Positions 36,327 to 45,274 of a stretch of DNA of 64,000 nucleotides are shown here, in pieces. Under the pieces are notes generated by a model that was not told the DNA's origin, ran no database searches, and was given only the letters and a program-made list of their open reading frames with translations. The position numbers and the translations under genes are program-made. Every line of letters begins with the position of its first letter. Within the stretch, counting starts at the first letter, position 1. This stretch comes from Nocardioides sp. (GTDB lineage: Bacteria > Actinomycetota > Actinomycetes > Propionibacteriales > Nocardioidaceae): the NCBI RefSeq assembly GCF_004803405.1, contig NZ_SSXI01000004.1, positions 1-64,000 of the forward strand. Reading direction: 5' to 3'.

Positions 36327-37358
36327 CGCGACAACGACGTGCCTATTCGCGCCTCGATCCTTCGCGGCCTGCCTACGCTGATCACGCGCTTCGGCGGGCC
36401 GGGTGAGGAGTTCCTCGCGGCGTACGGCATCGGTGGCCCGGTGGTCGAGCAGCACGACACGTACGTCAGCCTTCGGCTGGTCGAGCGCGTCCTGGAGGAG
36501 GCTGCCCGCCGCTTCGACGTACCCGACCTCGGTCTGCAGATGGCCGCCCAGCAGGATCTGCACATCCTCGGCCCGCTCGCGATCGCGATGGAGAACTCGC
36601 GCACCATCGGCGAGGCTTTGGAGTGCGCGAACCGTTTCCTGTTCGTGGTCAGCCCGGCGTTGTCCCACGAGGTGATCCCGGATCCGCTGGACAACCCGGG
36701 GGTTCTCGCCATCCGCTACGCCAGCACCACCGGGACGGCCTCCCCGCAGTCGATCGACTACGGGCTCGGGATGGTCCATCGCGCGGTGACCCTCGTGCAG
36801 GGGGGAGGATCTTACGGGCTGCGCTCGGTGCAGCTCCCGCATCCACGTCTCGCCCCCGAAGCCGCCTACAGGGAGCACTTCGGCGCCGAGGTCGCCTTCG
36901 ACGCCCCTCACGCCGTCCTGCGGATGCCGCGCCAGCTCCTGGCTGTCCCCGTCATCGGGGGCAACGACCTGCTGCGCGACATCGCCGTCGACTTCCTGGA
37001 GACGCACTTCGGTCACGAGGACGTACCGGTCTCCGACCTCGTCACGGCGATCCTCGAGGGTCAGCTGGGACCGGACCGGCCGAACCTGGCCAAGGTCGCA
37101 CGCCTGCTGAGCCTTCATCCGCGGTCACTCCAGCGGTTGCTTGCGGACGAGGGGATCGCGTTCAAGGAGCTTCTCGGCCGGGCGCAGAGGGAGCAAGCGC
37201 GAAAGCTCATCACCACGACGAATCTGTCGTTCTCGCAGATCGCGGTCCAGGTCGGCCTGCGGGAGCAGTCGAGCCTGACGCGCGCGACGCGCCGATGGTT
37301 CGGCATGTCTCCCTCCCGCTTGCGACGAGCGGCGAGCGATTCGTCGGGCATGAGCTGA
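36324..37358 (+). CDS. AraC family transcriptional regulator, Arabinose_bd (OruR/ArgR-like) type
   Basis: About 344 residues if started at TTG 36324, which has AAGGA eight bases upstream; GTG 36339 is the alternative. The N-terminal domain (about 15-200) is the Arabinose_bd-type sensory domain, with the LGPLAIAMENSRTIGEALECANRF segment. The C-terminus has two helix-turn-helices (PNLAKVARLLSLHPRSLQRLLADEG and LSFSQIAVQVGLREQSSLTRATRRWFGMSP). It is divergent from the other AraC gene and precedes a crotonase. Members regulate catabolic and virulence genes in response to small hydrophobic or amino-acid-like ligands. Confidence 0.88.
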   Translation: MRDNDVPIRASILRGLPTLITRFGGPGEEFLAAYGIGGPVVEQHDTYVSLRLVERVLEEAARRFDVPDLGLQMAAQQDLHILGPLAIAMENSRTIGEALECANRFLFVVSPALSHEVIPDPLDNPGVLAIRYASTTGTASPQSIDYGLGMVHRAVTLVQGGGSYGLRSVQLPHPRLAPEAAYREHFGAEVAFDAPHAVLRMPRQLLAVPVIGGNDLLRDIAVDFLETHFGHEDVPVSDLVTAILEGQLGPDRPNLAKVARLLSLHPRSLQRLLADEGIAFKELLGRAQREQARKLITTTNLSFSQIAVQVGLREQSSLTRATRRWFGMSPSRLRRAASDSSGMS

Positions 37359-37456
37359 TCGTGCGGGTCGGCTCCGTACGCCGGGGAGGGGGGAACTACG
37401 TGCGTTCATACCTAAAACGGCCCTTGCCGAACTCGGGCGCGGAGGTCCTACCGCGA

Positions 37457-37499
37457 GGCGCGGTCGTCCTAGAAAGCGGCGCTCCGGCCTTCCTAGCCT
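37457..37499 (+). promoter_or_regulatory. Degenerate copy 4 of the shared promoter element
   Basis: GGCGCGGTCGTCCTAGAAA at 37457-37475 keeps 14 of 19 bases of the core. After 7 bases TCCGGC replaces TCACRC. TAGCCT at 37494-37499 is the -10, 37 bases from the element start as in copy 2. It lies 60 bases before the crotonase gene at 37534. Confidence 0.45.
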
Positions 37500-37533
37500 G
37501 CTGGGACAGCCACAACGACGAAAGGCGTCAGAT

Positions 37534-38373
37534 ATGCCTCTGCCGGAATCCACGGAGCTCTTCACCCTCGAGGATGCCGACGGCGTCCTCATCGTGACCT
37601 ATTCCTCGGACCCCCTGAACTACCTCAACATGGCCGCTCTCGGGGAGTTCGCACAGATCCTTCCGGTGATGGCGCAGCCGCAGTACCGCGCGGTCATCTT
37701 CCAGACGCGGCCCGAGGAGCAGGGCTTCCTGACCCACTTCTCCGTCGAGGAGATCTACGAGCTGATCAAGGATCCCGCGACCTCGCGATACTCCGCTGAG
37801 GTCGTGCGTCAGTTCAAGGCGCAGCTGGACCAGTTCGCTGCACTGCCGAAGCTCACGATCGCGGCCATGAACGGCGACACGATGGGCGGTGGCCAGGAGC
37901 TGGCGCTGGCGTGCGACATCCGGATCGGCGAGAAGGGTGACTACCGGTACGGCCAGCCGGAGGTCCGGCTCGGCATCATTCCCGGTGCCGGCGGCAGCCA
38001 GCGGCTCTCCCGTCTAATCGGCCTCGGCAAGGCGGTCAACATGATCCTGCGCGGAATGGTCGTGACCCCGGAGGAGGCACAGGCGCTCGGGATCACCTCC
38101 GAGCTCGTCGACGACGCACCGGCGCGCGCGCTCGAGATCGCCCGCGAGGTGGCGCAGTTCCCGCCGCTGGGCGTGGCCAAGGCCAAGGCATCGGTCTACA
38201 AGGGCTTCGACACCGACATCCAGAGCGGCTTCCAGATGGAGAGCCTGTTCTGGATGGAGGCCATGCAGTCGGACGACGCGCTGGCCGCCATGGCGGACTA
38301 CATCGAGGTGCCGCTCGAGAAGCGCCGCGACTACATCGAGAACGGGCCGTACCCGAAGAACACCGGTATGTAG
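37534..38373 (+). CDS. Enoyl-CoA hydratase/isomerase family protein
   Basis: A 279-residue crotonase-fold protein. Both hydratase acids are visible: the first in MGGGQELALACDIRIG and the second in RYGQPEVRLGIIPGAGG. The oxyanion region is less standard (QGFLTHFSVEEI in place of FCAGAD), so reaction type is uncertain. The C-terminus is longer than usual (to YPKNTGM). ATG 37534 follows AACGACGAAAGG. It is transcribed alone from the promoter with copy 4 of the element and is ended by a hairpin at 38389. Confidence 0.88.
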   Translation: MPLPESTELFTLEDADGVLIVTYSSDPLNYLNMAALGEFAQILPVMAQPQYRAVIFQTRPEEQGFLTHFSVEEIYELIKDPATSRYSAEVVRQFKAQLDQFAALPKLTIAAMNGDTMGGGQELALACDIRIGEKGDYRYGQPEVRLGIIPGAGGSQRLSRLIGLGKAVNMILRGMVVTPEEAQALGITSELVDDAPARALEIAREVAQFPPLGVAKAKASVYKGFDTDIQSGFQMESLFWMEAMQSDDALAAMADYIEVPLEKRRDYIENGPYPKNTGM

Positions 38374-38388
38374 CACCGGCACGGATCA

Positions 38389-38425
38389 GCCGCCGCGGAC
38401 CTCAAGCAGAAGGGTTCGCGGCGGC
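38389..38425. terminator. Hairpin between convergent crotonase and molybdenum oxidoreductase genes
   Basis: GCCGCCGCG (38389-38397) pairs perfectly with CGCGGCGGC (38417-38425). A TTTT follows shortly after (38432-38435). It suits termination of the plus-strand gene and perhaps both. Confidence 0.6.
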
Positions 38426-38483
38426 GTCGATTTTCGGCCCGTGGTGCGGTCTCCGAAGCTGCCTGAGTGGGCTAGCAAGGCTC

Positions 38484-40715
38484 CTAACGAGCGACCGCCT
38501 GGACCTGCACCTGGACGCCGCTGAAGACCGCAGTGCCCGAGGGAACGTCGAACCCGGCCGGCCCGGTGAGGGCATTGAGGTTGGCGCCCGGATGTTGCTC
38601 GGCAACACTGAGCTGCAGACCGGGGCCGTCGTGACCCCAGCCGTGGGGGAGGCTCACGACACCGGGGCGGATCGTGTCGGTGATCTCGACCACCGCCTCC
38701 ACGCTCCCGGCGTCCGATGTGACCGTGCAGGTGGCCCCGTCGGCGAGCCCCCGGGATGCTGCGTCACCGGGGTGGATGCGCAGCGTGCAGCGGTCCTTCC
38801 CGCGCATCAGCGCAGGGATGTTGTGGAGCCAGCTGTTGAGCGAGCGCGTCTGACGCCGGCCCACGATCACGAGGTCGCCGGGGTCGTCGTCGAGCCCGTC
38901 GCGCACCCGGGCCAGGTCGGCGACCAGAGGTTCTGGAGCGACCTCCACGCGGCCCGAGGGCGTCCGGAGAACGTCGGGGAGACGGGGCTGGAGCGGACCG
39001 AGATCGATTCCGTGGGGATGGCGCTTGAGCTCCGCGAGCGTGAGTCCACCGGGTCGGGCACCGAAATGGTCGCCGTAAGCGCCGGCACGCAGCCACAGGT
39101 CGAGGCCGCGCTCCGGTCCTCGCTCGTCCCCGAGCTCGCGAAGTACGTCCTGCGGATCCAGGTGCGCGAGCACGCTTCCCGGCTCCTCGACCAGGTCGTG
39201 GACCAGTGCAGACAGGAGGATGTCGTCGATCACGCCCCGGTCGGTGTCGCCGAACCCGGCGAGCACCGCGGTGAGCTCCAGCAAGATGCCGTGCTCGGAG
39301 TAGCTGCCGGGTTCCTGTGGCAGCACGGCATCGTTCCACCTGGTGTGGTTGCCGCTGGTGAGCTGGTTGTAGAACACGTCGTAGTGGTCGCGCTCGAGCG
39401 GCGAGGGTGGCGGCAGGATGACGTCGGCGTACCGCGTGGTCTCGTTGAGGTAGTGGTCGACCGACACGATGAGCTCGACCTTGCCGAGAGCCTGCTCGTA
39501 GCGCGCGCTGTCGGGTGCCGACCGAGCGCCGTTGCTCGCCATCGTGATCAGCGCGCGGACCGGTGACTTGTCGGTCAGGATCTCGTCGGCGAGGGCGCCG
39601 AGGGGCAACTCCCCGAGAACCTCAGGGAGCCCGCCCTGGGTGTGCCAGCGCCCCGACGGGAAGGGCTCTCCACGGCCCGGCGTGCCCCGGGTGTTGTGTC
39701 CGGCGGCTGCCGGCAGGGGCCAGAGCATCCCGCCGGGCCGGTCGAGGTTGCCGGTGATCGCGGCGATGGCGTACATGAACCAGACGGTGAGGGTCCCGAA
39801 CTCCTGCGTCATCGCGCCGACACGCCCGTAGATCGCCGCCGACGGGGCCGTGGCGATCTCACGCGCCAGCTCGCGGATCGCCTCCGGCTCGATGCCGCAG
39901 CGCTTACTGACGGCCTCAGGAGTGAACACCGACACAGCCGCGCGCAGTTCCTGCGTCCCGGCAAGGTGCTCCCCGAGCCGGTCTAGCCGGGTGAGGTCTT
40001 CTTCGAAGATCACGTTGGTCACGGCGGCGAAGAGCGCGGCGTCGCCGCCCGGCCGCACCGCGAGGTGGAGATCGGCCATCTCGGCGGTCTCGTTGCACGC
40101 GGGGTCGACGACGATGATCCGTCCCCCGCGTTCCTGGATCGCCTTGAGTCGGCCCCGCGGAGCGGTGATCCCGGTCGCGTTCGAGACCAAGGCGTTGCAG
40201 CCGATGAGCACCAGCAGCTGTGTGTTGTCGATGTCGGCTGCCGCGTGCGAGAACGAGCCGGTGTTGCGCGCGCCGAACATGAGTCCGGCGGCGGTCATCA
40301 TCGGCATGTGGTCGACTGTCGCGGACGTGTAGACCTGCTTCGCTCCGAGCAGTCGCAAGGACATGTTCCCGTAGATCCAGGTCCCGAAGTCGTGGGTCAG
40401 CGGGGTGCCGAGGTGCCAGGCCACCGCATCGGGACCCCCCTCGGCGATGATCGGCCCGAGCCGCTCCTTGAGCACGCCCAACGCGTCTTCCCAGGTCGTC
40501 TCGACCAGCTGTCCGTCGCGGCGGACCAGCGGGTTGTGCAGGCGGTCCGGATCGTGGTGCAGACCCTGCAGGGCAGTGCCCTTGGGACAGATGAACCCGC
40601 GGGTGACGGGATGGTCCGCATCACCGCGCACCTTGACGACATCGCCAACCTCGACCTCGATCCTGAGGCCACAGGCGACCTCGCAGAGGGGACACGTCGT
40701 CAGGTGTTCGGTCAT
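38484..40715 (-). CDS. Molybdopterin (bis-MGD) oxidoreductase, DMSO reductase family
   Basis: About 743 residues from ATG 40715, which overlaps the cupin stop (ATGA). The N-terminal [4Fe-4S] ligands are Cys8, Cys11, Cys15 and Cys43. The two molybdopterin domains and the C-terminal dinucleotide-binding domain (VIVGRRQTRSLNSWLHN, IHPGDAASRGLADG, HGWGHDG) are present. Where formate dehydrogenases have Cys/Sec-His, this protein reads VDHMP at 134-138, so Asp135 may be the Mo ligand; that is inference. No signal peptide is seen, so it is cytoplasmic. It is the last gene of a run with a cupin and a quinone reductase/MBL fusion; its substrate is unknown. Confidence 0.88.
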   Translation of the reverse strand: MTEHLTTCPLCEVACGLRIEVEVGDVVKVRGDADHPVTRGFICPKGTALQGLHHDPDRLHNPLVRRDGQLVETTWEDALGVLKERLGPIIAEGGPDAVAWHLGTPLTHDFGTWIYGNMSLRLLGAKQVYTSATVDHMPMMTAAGLMFGARNTGSFSHAAADIDNTQLLVLIGCNALVSNATGITAPRGRLKAIQERGGRIIVVDPACNETAEMADLHLAVRPGGDAALFAAVTNVIFEEDLTRLDRLGEHLAGTQELRAAVSVFTPEAVSKRCGIEPEAIRELAREIATAPSAAIYGRVGAMTQEFGTLTVWFMYAIAAITGNLDRPGGMLWPLPAAAGHNTRGTPGRGEPFPSGRWHTQGGLPEVLGELPLGALADEILTDKSPVRALITMASNGARSAPDSARYEQALGKVELIVSVDHYLNETTRYADVILPPPSPLERDHYDVFYNQLTSGNHTRWNDAVLPQEPGSYSEHGILLELTAVLAGFGDTDRGVIDDILLSALVHDLVEEPGSVLAHLDPQDVLRELGDERGPERGLDLWLRAGAYGDHFGARPGGLTLAELKRHPHGIDLGPLQPRLPDVLRTPSGRVEVAPEPLVADLARVRDGLDDDPGDLVIVGRRQTRSLNSWLHNIPALMRGKDRCTLRIHPGDAASRGLADGATCTVTSDAGSVEAVVEITDTIRPGVVSLPHGWGHDGPGLQLSVAEQHPGANLNALTGPAGFDVPSGTAVFSGVQVQVQAVAR

Positions 40716-41293
40716 TCGTCGCTCCAGATCAGTCGTCCGACCGAAGCCAACGCCGGGATCGCCCATCGTCGCTGCAGCGCGGCAGGCAGCAGGGGGGCGA
40801 GAACGTCGGCGCCGCTCTCGTGCACGATCCGCATGACCACCGGCAATGGCGGCTGGCCTTTGCGGGTGAGCTGCCCGCTCAGCGTGGCCTTGCCAATCCG
40901 GACGCCGAAGTCGATCCACTCGGGGCCGGCCGGCGACAGGAGCGAGGTCACCGTCGCAGGCCCGTCCTTGGTCGCCCACGGGTCGGCGTGGACCGTTCCC
41001 GCCGGGAACACGATGGCCTCGCCTGCCGACGCCGTACGCAGGCGGCCGCGTTGCAGGTAGCGGACGGTCCCTTCGCGGACGAAGTGAACTTCGTCTGTGT
41101 GGGCGTGGCGGTGCGGGACGAGGAAGCCGGCACCTGCCTGGAAGGTGCGGTCCAAGCAGGACCACCATGCGCCGTCGAGCCAGACGCTGCTCCGGAGCGC
41201 CACTTCGGCTCGCCCGTCCGCGGAACGGTAGCGGCCGACGACGAGCGGCGGCAGCGCGGTGGTGACGGGGTCGGTCACGGTCGTCAGCGTCAA
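40712..41293 (-). CDS. Cupin domain protein
   Basis: A 193-residue protein with a cupin core at about 45-120: PHRHAHTDEVHFVREG supplies the metal-binding His-x-His and Glu, and PAGTVHADPWA the second His. Some cupins are oxygenases or metal-dependent lyases, others only sensors; this cannot be resolved. The start is a TTG at 41293 overlapping the fusion gene stop (TTGA), and the stop overlaps the oxidoreductase start (ATGA). The coupling on both sides suggests the product works with both neighbours. Confidence 0.78.
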   Translation of the reverse strand: MTLTTVTDPVTTALPPLVVGRYRSADGRAEVALRSSVWLDGAWWSCLDRTFQAGAGFLVPHRHAHTDEVHFVREGTVRYLQRGRLRTASAGEAIVFPAGTVHADPWATKDGPATVTSLLSPAGPEWIDFGVRIGKATLSGQLTRKGQPPLPVVMRIVHESGADVLAPLLPAALQRRWAIPALASVGRLIWSDE

Positions 41294-43410
41294 CGGTTCA
41301 CCTCAGAGGTCGTGCGGGCGAACAGGACGACGCCCTCGGGCGTCGTCGAGCGCGTCGCCAGCCCGCGGGCGACGAGGAGCTCGAGGTGTGCCTTGGTCTC
41401 CATCGCGGCGATGCCCTGGTTGAAGAGGTCGAGCTCGTCGAAGGACCGCTCGTGGCGGGTCCAGCTCAGTCGGGTCGCGGCAGCGAGGGCGGTGAGCGGT
41501 CCCCCATCGAGCGTGGTCAGGCTGCGCTCCAGACGGTGCTCGTGGTGGGCGAGGAGCTCGTCTACCCGGGCGTGGGTCGACGGGGCCACCGGTCCGTGCG
41601 CCGGCAGGACCGTCAGGTCGGGCAGCGCCCGGACCTTGGCCAACGAAGCCATGAAGTCACCGAGCGGATCTGGCGCCGGCGGCATCGTGAAGCCAATCGA
41701 CGGGGTGATCGTCGGCAGCACGTGGTCGCCGGCGAACAGCAGCCCCGCCGACCTGTCGGCGAAGACGTAGTGGCCGGCGGTGTGGCCCGGGGTGTGGACC
41801 GCGTCCAGCATCCGTGTACCGACGGGGACGGTGTGGTCACCCTCGAGCCATGTGTCGGGGTAGAGCCAGACCGCCTGCTTCGGGACGGCGTTCTCCACCT
41901 GGTTCCACCGCTCAGCCAGCTCCGCCGCACCCGCGCTGACGAGGCTCGCGAAGAACGGAGTCTCCGCTCGCGGTCGCTCGTTGTCGTTGAGCAGGTCGAG
42001 GCTCGCCTTCTCGGCGGCCCCGAGCGCGACGTCGGCGCCGTACTCTCTGCCGAGCTCGGCGGCCATGCTGTAGTGGTCGCGGTGCACGTGGGTCACCAGG
42101 AAGCGGCGGATGTCGCCGAAGCCGGCGCCGAGCTGACGCAGGCTCCGTTCCAGCACGTCCCGCGCCTCCTGGATCGCCCACCCGCCGTCGACCAACGTGA
42201 GCCCGTCGTCGGTCTCGAGGACGTAGACGTTGACCGCCTTGAGCACGTCCGAGGGAAGTGGCAACGGGATGCGGTGGACGCCGGTCGCGACCCGCCACGC
42301 GCCTTCGGCCGCCCAGTGCTCGCCCGAGTCCGGTGAGACGGCGTACGCCGTCGGGGTGGCGCTGAGGGACGACGCGCCTGCGCGGGAGGGACGAGGTGGC
42401 TCGGCAACGTCGATGAGGACCTTGCCGATCGCGCCGTGCTCGACCGCATCATGCGCGGCTGCCGCATCCTCGAGCAGGTAGTGGTGGAGCCGTAGACCCG
42501 CCTGCCAGCCGACTCGTAGCGCCCCGGAGGCGACAGCGGTGTTGACGTCCTCGGCCGCCGCCTGGAGCAGACCGGGGTCGAGTGGGTAGAGCAGCACGAA
42601 CTGGTAGCGGACGTTGAGCCAGAAGGTCTTGAGGATGTCCACCGTGAAGGTGGGCCCGCCGTTGTCGGCGTAGACGGCGATGGTCCCGTGGTTCTTGATG
42701 ACCGCCAGATCCAGCTCGTTGTTCTCCGCAGGGGCGACCTCGACCACGAGGTCGACCCCGTCCGGCGCGAAAGCGCGGATCGCCTGTGCGGCATCGGCCT
42801 CGCGGTAGTTCACGACATGATCTGCGCCGGCCGCCCGAGCCAGGAATGCCTTCTCGGTGTTGGACACGGTGGCGATCACGGTCGCTCCCGACCAGCGGGC
42901 GAGCTGGATCGCGGCGTTGCCTACCGCACCGGCGCCGCCCGCGACCAGCACCACCTTGCCCCCGAGCGCGCCGGGCCCCAGTCTCGTGGGTCCGGCCTGG
43001 GCGGAGGTCAACGCGCGGTGCGCCGTGATGGCTGGTACCCCCAGCGAGGCGCCCAGGTCGAAGTCGGCTCCGTCAGGCAGCCGGAACACGTGATCGGCGG
43101 GCTGCACGGTGTACTCCGCCGCGGTGCCGTACGGGCGGCCGTGCTGAGCCAGCATGAGCCAGACCCGATCACCGACGGCAAGGTCGTCGACGCCCTCGCC
43201 GACCGCGTCGACCACACCCGCACCGTCCTGACCGGGCGCGATCTCGTCATGGGCGACGGGGACGCGGGCGCGGAACTTCCAGTCGGTGGGGTTGACCCCT
43301 GCGCGGACGACCCGGACCCGGACCTCCCCGGTGCCCGGTTCCGGGACATCACGCTCGACCGCGTCCAGGACCGAGGACGGGCCGTTCTCGGTGTAGACAA
43401 CCGCTTTCAT
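41290..43410 (-). CDS. Fusion of quinone oxidoreductase (MDR) and metallo-beta-lactamase-fold domains
   Basis: A single open frame of 706 residues. Residues 1 to about 340 are a zeta-crystallin/QOR-type medium-chain reductase (MKAVVYTENGPSSVL, GQDGAGVVDAVGEG, GGAGAVGNAAIQLARW). From about 365 to the end is an MBL-fold hydrolase with all metal motifs: THVHRDH at about 440, HTPGHTAGH, FAGDHV and LPAHG. The linker of about 25 residues is Ser/Pro-rich (PPRPSRAGASSLSATPTA). Each half is full length. It may reduce an enone or quinone and hydrolyse the product, for example a CoA ester or lactone. The frame is uninterrupted, so a sequencing artefact is unlikely. Confidence 0.88.
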   Translation of the reverse strand: MKAVVYTENGPSSVLDAVERDVPEPGTGEVRVRVVRAGVNPTDWKFRARVPVAHDEIAPGQDGAGVVDAVGEGVDDLAVGDRVWLMLAQHGRPYGTAAEYTVQPADHVFRLPDGADFDLGASLGVPAITAHRALTSAQAGPTRLGPGALGGKVVLVAGGAGAVGNAAIQLARWSGATVIATVSNTEKAFLARAAGADHVVNYREADAAQAIRAFAPDGVDLVVEVAPAENNELDLAVIKNHGTIAVYADNGGPTFTVDILKTFWLNVRYQFVLLYPLDPGLLQAAAEDVNTAVASGALRVGWQAGLRLHHYLLEDAAAAHDAVEHGAIGKVLIDVAEPPRPSRAGASSLSATPTAYAVSPDSGEHWAAEGAWRVATGVHRIPLPLPSDVLKAVNVYVLETDDGLTLVDGGWAIQEARDVLERSLRQLGAGFGDIRRFLVTHVHRDHYSMAAELGREYGADVALGAAEKASLDLLNDNERPRAETPFFASLVSAGAAELAERWNQVENAVPKQAVWLYPDTWLEGDHTVPVGTRMLDAVHTPGHTAGHYVFADRSAGLLFAGDHVLPTITPSIGFTMPPAPDPLGDFMASLAKVRALPDLTVLPAHGPVAPSTHARVDELLAHHEHRLERSLTTLDGGPLTALAAATRLSWTRHERSFDELDLFNQGIAAMETKAHLELLVARGLATRSTTPEGVVLFARTTSEVNR

Positions 43411-43464
43411 GCTGGGCTCACTGTTCGCTGCTCCGAATCGCGAGGGCGTCTCAGGTGGACCCTG

Positions 43465-44373
43465 CTAGTCCTGGGCGGCGAGGGCGGCTTGCTTGTCGCG
43501 CTTCTTCGCGTGCACGAAGACGCCGGCCGCCAGCGCGGTCCGGTTGATCCGATCACCGTGGGTGGCAACAAGACTCTCGAACATCTCCTCCGCGGACGCA
43601 CCCGAGTCCAACGCGGCGTCGAAGTCGTCGAGGAACTTCCGCGTCTCTGCGATGTGCCGGGGGTCGTCGTCTGCCGTCGGGGACTTGTGGCCCGCCACCA
43701 CGCGCGCCGGTTTGCACGCGGCCACGTCGTCCAGCGCCTTGCGCCACTCGTCACGAGACGCCCGGTCGGTCTCGACGGTGAAGGGGAACACGCCGTTGTA
43801 GACGATGTCACCGGCGACGACCAGCGCGAGATCGGGAACGTGGACGAAGGTGGTGTCGGACCTGTCGGTGTGGCCGGCACGATGCACGATGAGGCTGTGG
43901 CCCTCGAGGTCGATCCGGTCGCCCTCGAGCGGGGACGCCGTCACGATCTCTTCGGGGATCTGGTCGCCGAAGAGCGGCCGCCAGAGGCTCTCGTAGATCT
44001 CTGGTGACGTCTGCTGACGCATGTGGTCGACGACCTCCGGCAGAGCCACCACCTGCACCTCCGGGTGCCGCGCGACGAGGGGGTTGAGGCCGAAGAAGTG
44101 GTCGCCGTGGCCGTGGGTCACATAGATCGTCTGGAGCTCGAGTCCCCGGCGGTCGACCCAGTCGACCAGCGCGTCTGCGTGCTCCTTGGTCGTCAATCCG
44201 TCGATGAGGACGGCGCGCCTCTCGCCGCAGATGAGGGTCGCCGACGTCGGCGACCACATGGCGGGAGAGCCATCCGGCGCCGGTCGACCCGGGATGGGCT
44301 GACCGTCCACCACCAGCACTTCATAGGACAGCGTCCCGGAGACGTCGCTCGTCTCGGAGGTCATGCGGTTCAT
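43465..44373 (-). CDS. MBL-fold metallo-hydrolase
   Basis: About 302 residues from ATG 44373, with AGGAG five bases upstream. Metal ligands are in THGHGDHFFGL, HRAGHTDRSDTTF and VVAGDIVYNG. The His after the second motif (VVAGHKSPTAD) completes a dinuclear site. It is a stand-alone relative of the C-terminal half of the next gene, from which it is separated by 54 bases. It probably hydrolyses an ester, thioester or lactone. Thiol-ester hydrolases and quinoprotein relay-type proteins are alternatives. Confidence 0.85.
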   Translation of the reverse strand: MNRMTSETSDVSGTLSYEVLVVDGQPIPGRPAPDGSPAMWSPTSATLICGERRAVLIDGLTTKEHADALVDWVDRRGLELQTIYVTHGHGDHFFGLNPLVARHPEVQVVALPEVVDHMRQQTSPEIYESLWRPLFGDQIPEEIVTASPLEGDRIDLEGHSLIVHRAGHTDRSDTTFVHVPDLALVVAGDIVYNGVFPFTVETDRASRDEWRKALDDVAACKPARVVAGHKSPTADDDPRHIAETRKFLDDFDAALDSGASAEEMFESLVATHGDRINRTALAAGVFVHAKKRDKQAALAAQD

Positions 44374-44542
44374 TGGGGCTCCTGCTCCGAGGCGATCTAC
44401 GCGCCGGCTGCTGGGGGCGGCGCCTCGGTCGACGGGTATCGGTCCTGCCAACGTAGGGAGCGCCGGCGGAGTCCACTAGGACGCGCGTGCCCCGCACTGG
44501 AACGGACGCGCCTGCCCGGCCGGGCGACCGCGCGCTGCCGCG

Positions 44543-45139
44543 CTAATCCGCGGTGTCTCGATCGACGCCCTGGGCGAGGTCGCCGCACTCGACAGCAATG
44601 ACGGAGTGGCGGATCAGGTAGCCGCGGGCGCCCTCATCGCCGTGGGCAGAGGCGATGACGGACTTCCAGTGATCTCGACCGATGAGGACGGGATGACCCG
44701 GCGCGCCGCGATAGGTCGCGCGTGCGAGCAGCGAGGGGGACAGCTCGTGGGATTCCAGCAGGCGTTCGACGACCGCTTCGGTCACATCTGGGAGATCGAC
44801 GAGATGCACCACTGCCACCACTGCCTCGCCGGAGGCCAACGCGGCCAGCCCCGCGCGGAGGGATGCGCCCATCCCCTCCGCCCAGTCCTCGGCCACGACC
44901 ACGTCGACCTCGGTGTCGTCGAGCAGAGCCGCCGCTGCCACCGCCTGCGCGCCGAGCACGACCGTGATCTCCTGGCAACCCCCCTTGCGAAGGGCGGCGA
45001 CGGACCTCAACAACCAGGACTGTCCGCTGCGATCGTGGAGCAGCGCCTTGGGTCCGCCCATCCGTCGACCTGCGCCGGCCGCAAGGAGGAGGCCAGCAGG
45101 AGCCAGGGCTCCCCGGCGGGCCGGCGGGTCGCTGTCCAT
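44543..45139 (-). CDS. mocA: MocA-like molybdenum cofactor cytidylyltransferase (nucleotidyltransferase family)
   Basis: A 198-residue protein with the nucleotidyltransferase signature LLLAAGAGRRMGGPKALL at about 17-34 and the metal-binding region HLVDLPDVTEAVVERLL. This is the layout of MocA/MobA-like proteins that add CMP to molybdopterin for enzymes of the xanthine oxidase family. The divergent operon encodes exactly such an enzyme and an XdhC. A guanylyltransferase cannot be excluded. It starts at ATG 45139, facing the promoter at 45172. A 169-base gap separates it from the MBL gene; nothing clear is seen there. Confidence 0.82.
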   Translation of the reverse strand: MDSDPPARRGALAPAGLLLAAGAGRRMGGPKALLHDRSGQSWLLRSVAALRKGGCQEITVVLGAQAVAAAALLDDTEVDVVVAEDWAEGMGASLRAGLAALASGEAVVAVVHLVDLPDVTEAVVERLLESHELSPSLLARATYRGAPGHPVLIGRDHWKSVIASAHGDEGARGYLIRHSVIAVECGDLAQGVDRDTAD

Positions 45140-45171
45140 GGCGGCAACCCTATGCCGAGTCGCGCGTACCC

Positions 45172-45200
45172 TTGACATGAGAGCGAGCGTTCTCTATCGT
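45172..45200 (+). promoter_or_regulatory. Strong promoter with TetR-type operator for the molybdenum hydroxylase operon
   Basis: TTGACA (45172-45177), 17 bases, TATCGT (45195-45200). The spacer contains GAGAGCG-AG-CGTTCTC (45179-45194), an inverted repeat with 7-base arms and one mismatch. The layout is nearly the same as at 57606-57634. Transcription would start near 45207. Confidence 0.78.
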
Positions 45201-45274
45201 CTGTGACACGGCCCACAGGCGCCGACCGTCTCGCAGTCGTGATTCGGAGCTACGCGGAGCAAGGACGCAGCCAC

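Noticed and set aside
44374..44542. Promoter or small gene between the MBL and MocA-like genes
   Set aside because: The 169 bases show no convincing -35/-10 pair, repeat or coding pattern.
45203..45274. GTG 45203 as the start of the SRPBCC gene
   Set aside because: The predicted transcript begins near 45207, after this codon, and the extra 24 residues do not belong to the fold.
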